This document shows positions 32,651 through 40,195 of a stretch of DNA of 40,195 nt, piece after piece. Positions within the stretch are counted from its first letter, which is position 1. Every line of letters begins with the position of its first letter. The position numbers and the translations under genes were made by a program. The notes below the pieces were generated by a model, which was not told the origin of the DNA, did not search any database, and saw only the letters and a list, made by a program, of their open reading frames with translations. Location: contig MU623558.1 in NCBI GenBank assembly GCA_025201765.1, positions 1 through 40,195 of the forward strand, given 5' to 3'. Origin of the DNA: Daldinia sp. FL1419. Lineage: Eukaryota > Ascomycota > Sordariomycetes > Xylariales > Hypoxylaceae.

Positions 32651-34063
32651 TTATTCACAGTTGTGGTTATACGCGCAGAATCTTTTGCGATGAATGGCTG
32701 CATACCAGTCACTCTCTTCAAAGCTTTCCATGAGATGAGCATCGCGCTTTTCCCGAGCGACCCCGGGTTGCAGGTGGAATTCATTGCGAATTGCCCTTGT
32801 TTCTGCCAGGAGCTGGCTTGTACGAGCTATCCTAATTTTCTCGTATAGGGAGGTAGCTTTAGAAAGCTGGTTGCGGGTTTTCACGTAGCGCATAAGTGTT
32901 CCTAGCGTAGCAGCATCCTCGAGAGCCATGTTGAGACCCTGCGCCATGTATGGGAGAATGGCGTGGCAACAGTCACCACTTAGTACGACCGTCCCGTTCT
33001 TCGATCGCCAGGTAGGTAGGGCCGGAACTACAATTTAGTGAACCACCTCTTTATTAGCCCTATGCGCCCAGGCATCATTTAAAGATTGATAGCGTTGAGT
33101 AGGATAGCTCTACTCACCACTCATAAGTCGCCACTTATCTACCTTCTCTACATAGCTAAGTAATTTCGTTAATCTAAAGAGCTGTTAGTTAAGCTAAGAG
33201 TCTCCTGTCGCAAACTCCGGAAAGACTGAAGGAAGATAAAATATAAGAATAAGGACTCACAATGGATCCCATCCTTCGAATCTCTGTCTCGGCTCTTCGA
33301 CATTTCCCCTGACTCGTCCCCCATCTCCTGGGAGGTCTTGAGTAGCCAGAAGTACAAGATTCATCTGCGTGCTACCCCGGACGGAATATGCGACAGCATG
33401 GGCTTCTCGCCCGACCCAAATTTGAACTCGAGACTGTTTCATCCATGCTAATACCTCTTCGTCTTCTACTTGGGGACGATCAATGGTAATACGATAGGCA
33501 ATGTCTCCAGTAGGCTCTGCGTCTATTTGTTGGCCTAGTACTACCGATCTTAGTTTCGACCAGACTCCGTCTGCAACGACAACGAAGTCTCCACGCCGCC
33601 TACTTCCGTCTTCAAGTTGGATATACGGTTCACCACAGTTAACATCGACCACATTGCTAGAGTAAAATATCTCAACGCCGAGCTCGGTCGCCCTACGGAG
33701 CAGCACAGCTTGAAGATCAACACGGTGCATCAGCCAAAGCGGATACCCGTAGCGGCGGGGAACTTCGGCGTCGTAATCTTGTCTCTGAGCAAGTATAGCA
33801 CCGTCGAATCGCCGTATCTGGTATATTTCTGGCATCGTCGCGATAGATCTTATGGAGTCCGAGAGACCCCACTCCGTATAAATGCGTGTTCCATTAGGCG
33901 AGGTCTGGAGACCAGCACCGAATTCATGAGCTCCCGGGTGTGCTTCGAAAATGGACACTTGATGGCCAGCTAGCGCGATGGATATGGCCGCAGAGAGACC
34001 GCAAAGACCCGCGCCAACGATGATCACGTTGAGCCGCGCCGCATTGGAGCTCGTAGCACTCAT
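32651..34063 (-). CDS. FAD-dependent monooxygenase, salicylate-hydroxylase type
   Basis: Exons 34,063-33,261, 33,173-33,118 and 33,027-32,651 (introns 87 and 90 nt) give 411 aa. Group A flavoprotein motifs: VIIVGAGLCGLSAAIS with the dinucleotide-binding glycines 17-22, the Glu40 that binds ribose (SIFEAHPG), the DG motif VVVADGVWSKLRS (161-173) and LSGDCCHAILPYMAQGLNMA (303-322). In the last motif GDAAH is usual, so the Cys pair at 306-307 is unusual while Gly304, Asp305 and His308 are kept. Such enzymes hydroxylate or decarboxylate-hydroxylate aromatic substrates with NAD(P)H and O2. The substrate cannot be told. It sits next to an O-methyltransferase pseudogene in the same direction, with a prenyltransferase fragment 5 kb away, so a role in a secondary-metabolite pathway is likely. 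The start at 34,063 is the first in-frame ATG; the frame is open upstream only with other codons. Confidence 0.8.
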
Positions 34064-34458
34064 TGCAGTTGTGGGAGCTACAAGTGATATGCCAATTGAT
34101 TCGGCGGCAGCTTTATTTTCATTCAATATTCAGAATAACTTGCGCACCGTACCATCAATGCCTCGTTCTGGTGTCGGCGGCGTCTCACTATGTGACCTTA
34201 GAGTAGATCTAATACTAACAATGACTTTACAATGTTCAGATATTTGTAGTTATTTCGATCCGTATCTTACTGTATCACAGAGTACGAGTAATGATCAAGG
34301 TACAGGTAAATGTATAGAAAATAGAAGATAGGGGAAGGCGATGACGGCATGTTCCCAGTTTGCTATTGAGGACGTATGACAAGCTACATCAATTCCAATC
34401 CTTCTACCTCCCGTCAGCAGCCACTACCCCCGCAGACTATTCCCTTACTCCCACCTTA
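34064..34458 (-). other. Short intergenic region upstream of the monooxygenase
   Basis: 395 bp between the monooxygenase start and the stop of the O-methyltransferase pseudogene, both on the minus strand. It must hold the monooxygenase promoter. No clear TATA box or other motif seen. Confidence 0.45.
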
Positions 34459-35703
34459 CTAGACTCGTCCAACCTCAACGATAACCCCAAGAGTATGGGG
34501 TTTGTGCCAAATTTTAACACTCTCAAGTCCCTCGACGCTATCGATCAGCTTACGCCGGTCTTTTTCGGTTATTTCGGCAGATGAAAAGCATGTCATCATT
34601 GTCATATCAGCTACAGTGGCTTGTATGGACGGGTCTTGCGTGCTGACAGCATCCTCGTAAAGCAGGATCTTGGAATATCCTGGTTCCATTGCACTGGCTG
34701 TGTTTCTCCAGATCTCAACTGCCTTGTCATCTGGCCAACCATGGAGCACCAGGTGGAAGTAATACGATCGAGCACCTTTAACAGGCTGAGGAGTGAAGAA
34801 GTCGCGCGGACACACGGAAATAGTAGGGTCAGCTAGCGAGCCCTTTAATACCTCTGGTAGGTCCTGTAGAACCAGACTGCCTTTGGTAATACCAGGATGC
34901 TTTTGGTGGAACTTCTCGATATCATGGCCCCCGCTACCGCCGACATCCACGACGAGCGGTCGGTCTAGCTCGGCGCCCACAATAATCTGGTTAGTATCGT
35001 ATACCTCAGGCCACAGCAAAAGGTTGCCTCGCGCATGGCAGTCTATTGCATCTGCGAGCCCTTTGTTCCGAAGGGGGGAAGATATTACGAATCCGAAGTA
35101 AGCGGAGCCTTTTCCATGGACACGTTGGAAATTGCTATCTCGTAAGTCGGTGAGATTCTTGAATCCTGTTTCTTTCAAGAAAGAAGGCAGTGAAATAGCT
35201 GGCGGGACTTGTATCTCGTGATAGAACGTTCTGTAGATCGACGCAATCGCAGGATCTGTACCTAGGCTCGATTCTCAGGGTGTGGAGGTATATACTTCAT
35301 CACCAGCTATGGAAATCAGATATCGCGCGGCGATATGCCTAAGAAGGCGGCCTATCAATCATCAACATATGGTATCAACAATTGCTGGTTAATTAGATGC
35401 TAGACCTACTCGATAGTACGGCATCTGCACCTGTTAGCTCCGCGAACTCGTCTATCCTCAAAGGCTCGCTTCCTTGCTCCGCCCACTTGGTAAAGACCCC
35501 AACGTCAATCAGAGTTTGATGGCAGCGTTTGTCCTAGTATTTATCCAACCATGTGTGCATGCAATATCCCAAGGTGATTGGATCCTCCGGAGCGCGGCTA
35601 GGAGCGCATCACTAAGCCGGAGATGTTCGGATTCGGAAGTGACCGATTCAGCACCGGTATCACCAAGCCTGGAGATAGCTTGGTCAATTGGAAGAAGTCA
35701 CAT
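34459..35703 (-). pseudogene. Class I-like fungal O-methyltransferase, disrupted
   Basis: The C-terminal catalytic half is intact (35,178-34,459): SAM-binding VVDVGGSGGHD, then LQDLPEVL, then YYFHLVLHGWPDDKAVEIW with the catalytic His, typical of Methyltransf_2. The N-terminal dimerisation part is readable but broken: LRRIQSPWDIACTHGW from about 35,610, a one-base frameshift at about 35,510-35,517, then TLIDVGVFTKWAEQGS and LRIDEFAELTGADAVLS, a normal 58-nt intron (35,409-35,352), RLLRHIAARYLISIAGDEVY, and a TGA stop at 35,277-35,275 in frame with the rest. The presumed start ATG at 35,703 is followed at once by TGA. Skipping the inner stop with a 42-nt intron would remove the conserved GDEVY segment, so a nonsense change is more likely. 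It would have methylated a hydroxyl of a small metabolite. Confidence 0.75.
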
Positions 35704-36590
35704 TGGCAGATATAGGAAGAGAAAAGCTGCCAGGGCAAATTGATTTTTACGAGAACGAGGAAATGGGCTGGAATACTTGTAGTGGCGTTTATGGAATACT
35801 AAATAGCATGGGAGATATATGAGTAGAGTCACTGGAGCAAGGGTTACTTATTCCCTTCAGGGTCCTACATCGGGACTCCGTCTCTTCGTGGCCCTTCGAC
35901 CCCCCCTCGTAAGTACCTTTATATCTTAGGAAAAGGGGGTCTTCCTACCCCTTGGCTCGGTACTAGAGGCGGAAGACAAAAGACCACAAGTCTATAATAT
36001 AGTATGTTTACATTTCCGCTACCCATTTTTTTCTGCCATGCTACCCTACCTACCGAATTTTATAGGTGGAATCGGAGTTCCTAGTTGCCCCAACTACCAG
36101 TTAGGAAGCCCACCGAACGCGGTTGGACTATGATATTCTTATTTTCTCCGAAGGCATGACTATCACCGCCCCAAACTGATCCCTGTTCGGCGATGCGCGA
36201 CCGTGATGATCCTCCTTGACGCGAGGGCCGTCACGTAGTACTGACCGCAGGTATCGTAAGCACCTAACCTTCTGGATTTGTGCAATTGACGGGCGACCGT
36301 TTTACAGAACTATCTGAATCCTCCGCCCCCGAGAATACGTATTCAACATGATTCTATGGCAAATTATCATAGTTGACGCGTTATAGTTTAATTCCACTTT
36401 GAATAAGCTCAAAGACTGGGTACCTATTCATACTGTCCACCCTAGATCATCTTGAAGTTAATTCATGTCAGAACATCAATCGACTCTTTCGGCAATGACT
36501 TCGTTTCCAAAGACCGGCACAGTTGCAGCATTAGCCATCTGTGTGAGATTCTATACCTATGCTAAGATATCAGATCTATAAAGGGGGCAT
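35704..36590. other. Intergenic stretch
   Basis: No gene recognised. A GACCCCC/GGGGGTC inverted repeat lies at about 35,898-35,941. The remainder is ordinary non-coding sequence. Confidence 0.5.
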
Positions 36591-38074
36591 TTATTCGGAT
36601 CTTGTAACCCGCATTTCCTCCGTAACCCGAACGTCTCTGTCCAACGTAGAAGGGCTAGATTTGCTGTGAATATCGGCAAGTATAATCTGCTCATCACTCT
36701 TCCTGTCAGTATGCAGCCTATCCCATTTGTTGACACAACATTGAACCTTGGTTTCCCCTTGTGCCGGAGCTATTTCGATATCGCCAATACATACGTGTCT
36801 AGATGGCTTATGAATGCCATAGGTTTTGGGGTCCTTTAACCACGGATTCTTCCCGGCCGTTTTCTCCCAGATTACTAGACCCGTTCTTGTTATTCTTTGA
36901 ATGATAATCGGATACAGTAGAGATAATATTCCTGAGGAAGTCCTTATATAAGGGCCGGCATACCGCAATGCCTATGCATATCATAGTCACGGCAAGTTCG
37001 ACCGCCGACCATAATATCAGGGGCACGGTGGCTTCTGCATAGTGAGGTTAAATGAGAGGACTGAGTAAACTTAGGATATAGCGTACCCAGATAATTTGGA
37101 TCCGACAAGCCACCATTCTCTGCTGCTCGCTTGATCCCACATGCCGCCGCACTTAAGGCGCATCATCATCATTAGCGAAGCAAAATATCAATCAAGGGCC
37201 TCTCCCGGGTTAACAACTTACAGAACGCCTAAGCTCATTGTACTAAGAATTACAATCCTTTCTTGTTTATTGGCTTGAAGTTCCCATATGAACAACCAAG
37301 GAAGACCGGCAAACAGGAAATCGACGACCACAGTGGCACCTTTACATTAATTAGCAAACACTTTTCCTCCAGGAGCCTAGTAGTTAAGTAACACAAACTA
37401 TTCAGTACTGTTGAGACCGGAACCGCGTTTATGTGGCATTCACCCGTGACCCGGCGATCCCAGAGATATTTATATGGCGTACACCTGTTGTATGCAGGTT
37501 AATTATTACTTAGTAGGTCATCATTTTATTTCTCACATAAGACTAAGGATTACCAAGGTTATACGGGGTAGGGCGCATACTGTAGCCAACCGACAAATGA
37601 AACCGAGACGGATGCGCTCATCACGCAGCCCATAGCGACCCATATCACTATTTTGAGCCAGGCTTTTGTTACAAGTCGCAGAAGGAATAGACCGAGCGAC
37701 CATTTTGCTAAAGCCATGCCTATCAAAGAAAACGTCTGGCCGATCAATTCCCATAAAATAGCTTGAACAGCATCTTCGGGGTTTGCTATGTCGCTCATAT
37801 TCTGGCCGAAGCCGTGATGAGCCGATTTCGTAGTAAAGGCGGTAGATAATAAGAAGAATATCTATAACATGGAGTCAGCACGACCGTTATTCCATAGCAA
37901 AGTTCTTCTGGTTTTTGGACTGACGAAAGCAAGGATATAGACAGTATCGTCAGCGCCGTATGAGTGGGTAACAAGAATCCGGGTGTAGAGTCGGAGTAAC
38001 ACGAAGGCAAAAGTGAACCCAGTGAGCACCCACAATGCTACTACAGCTGACACGCCCTCTCCTGCGGTAGCCAT
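36591..38074 (-). CDS. Fungal rhodopsin-like seven-TM membrane protein
   Basis: Exons 38,074-37,925, 37,861-37,581, 37,484-37,399, 37,339-37,222, 37,151-37,087, then from 37,034. All junctions are GT..AG and keep frame. The protein has the order seen in the fungal 'rhodopsin domain' integral membrane family: an N-terminal helix then RLYTRILVTHSYGADD, a helix pair with KSAHHGFGQN, GWLQCTPYKYLWD with the family Cys, GECHIN, VVVDFLFAGLPWLFIWELQ, CGIKRAAENGGLSDPNY and VPLILWSAVELAVTMICIGI. Function is unknown for most members; they sit in the plasma or internal membranes and often lie in metabolite or secreted-protein clusters. The C-terminus is uncertain. Without another splice the protein stops at 36,808 (LWHS), but the next frame ends DEQIILADIHSK to VTEEMRVTRSE at 36,591, which resembles family tails, so one more intron or a frameshift is likely. 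Confidence 0.7.
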
Positions 38075-38756
38075 CTCGATTTGATTTTCACAGGGGCTGG
38101 ATGAATCACTGGATAAAGTAGCATTTAGAAGTTAGGTGAGTCCGGTCTAGCATCGTAAGGGCTTGGTTGATGGTCAGATACATTCGTCATTGAGTAGTAA
38201 GATGCCCTGACGCAGACGAGGAAAAGGTATGAGCAGGCCAAGAGAACCAACTGGCTGGGGTCTTGTACTACATATAGAACAAAGGACTTGTTTTATATGT
38301 AGTCGCTTTTAGCCATAGTTGTAGATAAGTTCTTTGTGGAACAACGAAGTTGTTTTCTCGCTTCTTGGCCCGCCTTGTGACATCCTCACTTATCTCGTTC
38401 ACTACATACTGCGGCCGAGAGTACGCTGGATTCGACATTGAAAGTCCCTAGCAAAAGTAGCTCTACGTTATAAGTTTCTCAGGAGAAGGAGAAAGCGCCG
38501 GCAATTAGACATCCACCAACATACCTAAGTGGCAAGATGGAGGTCAAGAGGGTAAGGCTCCCCAGCATTGCTTCTAACTACACGTTAACAATTGATTAAT
38601 ATCAAATTCACGTAAATAATCCTTTTTTATGAAACACGGCGTAGGGCTAACGTATCGACGAGTGCGAAAAGAAATGCTTAAAGCTTGGTAGTTAGGCCTG
38701 GGACAGTTCAGTGCATGGGTACAGTTTCGAACTAGAAGAGTCGACGAAAGCTCGAC
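38075..38756. other. Intergenic stretch between divergent genes
   Basis: Upstream of the membrane-protein gene (minus) and of the prenyltransferase fragment (plus). It contains a nested inverted repeat at 38,268-38,302. I looked for the missing N-terminal part of the prenyltransferase in all three frames and saw nothing convincing. Confidence 0.5.
38268..38302. repeat. Nested inverted repeat
   Basis: CTACATAT (38,268-38,275) pairs with ATATGTAG (38,295-38,302), and inside it AACAA (38,278-38,282) pairs with TTGTT (38,288-38,292) around AGGAC. It lies about 190 bp upstream of the membrane-protein start codon. It could be an operator-like site or a small transposon footprint. Confidence 0.4.
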
Positions 38757-39410
38757 GTGCGTTTTGTAGCTGACTTTGGCCAGCTCAGACCTGTTAACTG
38801 GGATAAACCTCGGGATTCTTCCAATACTGAAGCTGTAGTTACCTCTCTGACCTCTCACGCTCCCGAATTTGACGACACATGGTATAGGGCTCTTAAGCAA
38901 TCTCTAGATCATTCTGATATCCCTATTTCAAGCCAGAAGGATTTAACCGTGGAGGCAGGCCATTAAAGTCCCCTGCTCATTGTATTTGATATAACCCAGG
39001 ATGTTCCTGCAAGTGCTGATATGCTGCCAGTCATAGGAAAGGCCTACTTCCTCCCGTGCATCGCCGCCGCAGCCCAAAAGAATCATGTCGGGCACAATAT
39101 ATTATATTCGCTTAACCTGCTTGACGTTTATCTTGCATCTAAACCAAAAGGCTGGGAGAGCGGTGCTCGGTTCCTAGTTACGGACTTCGTATCGCCGGAT
39201 AAGGCTCATCTCAAACTTTATTTGCGGCGCCATGATAGCAGCTTTGACGCCATCTGGGACTACTTCACTTTAGAAGGTCGTATTTATAGCTTGGACGATG
39301 TCAAAGGTTGGTTTCGTGAGTCTATTAAGGTCTTAGGAGACGTAGAGGGGGAAACCGGGCACCAAACTCGCAAGCCCCCAACGGAGGGATGGGAAACAGA
39401 CATAAATTAA
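38757..39410 (+). pseudogene. Truncated DMATS-type aromatic prenyltransferase with in-frame stop
   Basis: One frame runs from 38,757 to the TAA at 39,408-39,410, broken only by TAA at 38,964-38,966. Before the stop: RFVADFGQLRP and TSHAPEFDDTWYRALKQSL. After it: SPLLIVFDITQ, GKAYFLPCIAA, LVTDFVSPDKAHLKLYLRRH, SSFDAIWDYFTLEGRI and GWFRESIKVLGD. The middle of dimethylallyltryptophan-synthase-type proteins reads 'D..WF....L', 'FDL...V.KAYF.P' and 'D.V.P..SRLKLY.R...SFD.V....TLGGR', so this is about half of a 400-450 aa enzyme. Both the N-terminal 150 or so residues and the C-terminal part are missing. The family attaches dimethylallyl groups to indoles and other aromatics. The stop could come from CAA to TAA, a RIP-type change. 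Non-functional as it stands. Confidence 0.7.
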
Positions 39411-40195
39411 CAACCATATACTTCTCTTTCAATAACAAAAATCCATTTCTCTCCCTCTGCTACCCGGTCTCAAGACTAATTGGAAGCCGGGAGTATTTAC
39501 CTCCGTCGGACTCGTGAAGAAGGATCCTGCCGGAGAAAAGCTGAGCATACAAATAGGTATCTACGCCCTCAGCCGTACGAGTCGCCCAGGACTATCTAAC
39601 AACATGGAATACTTTAGGATCATCTCTTCACTATAATTTAGATCCTTAAGTGACTTAATAGAATCACAGTAGTCGGCATCTTGCAGAATCGTTTCCGGCT
39701 CCCGGCCTACCCCTTTTTCCACTCAGGTACTAAGGGGCTGCACATTATTGAGAGCCGTTCCATGCAGCCTTGTAACTTTCATTACAGGTTACTTTTCTGA
39801 TGCTCCATTGGTCTCATAATGGTATAATTCCTTGATTAAACCTACCTAGAATCAAGAAGCATGCTGTACACGGTTCTGGAGCCCCTGAATGAAGCACCCG
39901 CTATGTCAGGGAATAGGCGGGGATTAGGGGTTGAGTCCCCACTATTGTGTATGTAGTTACAAGGCATTTGCTATACATAAAACCCCAATCAATCGGCGTC
40001 TCCAACGGGTATAGGGACTGTCCCTAATGGAGGCACCTTAATTACAGTTATGGGACAAAAAAACCGCACACCTCAAATTTCGTACCCCTAACATTTGAAC
40101 TTAAATAATTTAATATAGAAAATAGATAAAATTGATTGGTTTTTTATTTTAAATTATTTAATTAATAAAATATTTATTTCTGATTTTTTATATTT
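39411..40195. other. Right edge, entering a second AT-rich block
   Basis: Non-coding. Composition is ordinary to about 40,080 and then drops abruptly to over 80% A/T. A sequence starting ACAGTTATGGGAC followed by an A-run (about 40,045) looks like a possible transposon terminus just before the change. No gene recognised. Confidence 0.45.

Noticed and set aside
32539..32784. Alternative C-terminal frame for the monooxygenase
   Set aside because: The frame continuing from GDCCH to the stop at 32,651 gives a normal family length (411 aa), so no further splice is needed.
35230..35320. A 42-nt intron that would remove the inner TGA of the O-methyltransferase
   Set aside because: It would be unusually short and would delete the conserved GDEVYT segment; a nonsense change is simpler.
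1..40195. CRISPR arrays, rRNA, tRNA and bacterial-type operons
   Set aside because: None seen by eye. The genes contain spliceosomal introns and the window is clearly eukaryotic nuclear DNA.

Overview
The window looks like nuclear DNA of a filamentous ascomycete (Pezizomycotina). The genes have short introns of about 50-120 nt with GT..AG ends and CTAAC-type branch points. Fungal families are present (EDC4-like Pdc1, fungal rhodopsin-like membrane protein, DMATS prenyltransferase, KPWE-domain protein). Gene-rich DNA of balanced composition is sandwiched between very AT-rich blocks that carry the mark of repeat-induced point mutation (RIP). The genus cannot be read from the sequence.

Left block (1 to about 11,150): an AT-rich isochore made of degraded retrotransposons. 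Two Ty1/Copia elements can be recognised, both on the minus strand. The first (about 1,690-2,900) keeps scraps of the gag tail and protease and contains a 267-bp tandem duplication. The second is a complete 6,217-bp element (4,922-11,138) with 216-bp LTRs, an exact 5-bp target duplication (ATTGG) and a mutated reverse-transcriptase core. Its two LTRs differ only by transitions.

Middle block (about 12,500-31,000): a frameshifted pseudogene resembling the fungal DUF7587 family; a poly-Q/poly-E protein; a KPWE-domain protein related to the PTS2 import factor PEX39; a mitochondrial PP2C phosphatase of the Ptc5 type, divergent from it; a secreted GH5 glycosidase; a small two-TM protein encoded in two exons; the mRNA-decapping scaffold EDC4/Pdc1 (1,628 aa, one exon); and a secreted M28 leucine aminopeptidase. 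A 972-bp non-autonomous hAT element with a perfect 8-bp target duplication sits just upstream of the aminopeptidase TATA box.

Right block (about 32,600-39,400): genes typical of secondary metabolism. There is an apparently intact FAD monooxygenase, an O-methyltransferase pseudogene with a frameshift and stops, a rhodopsin-like seven-TM protein, and a truncated DMATS-type prenyltransferase with an in-frame stop. This reads as the decayed remains of a prenylated-metabolite cluster lying against a second AT-rich block that begins near 40,090.

The gene models were assembled by eye from splice signals and reading-frame continuity. Family assignments come from recognised motifs, not from database searches.
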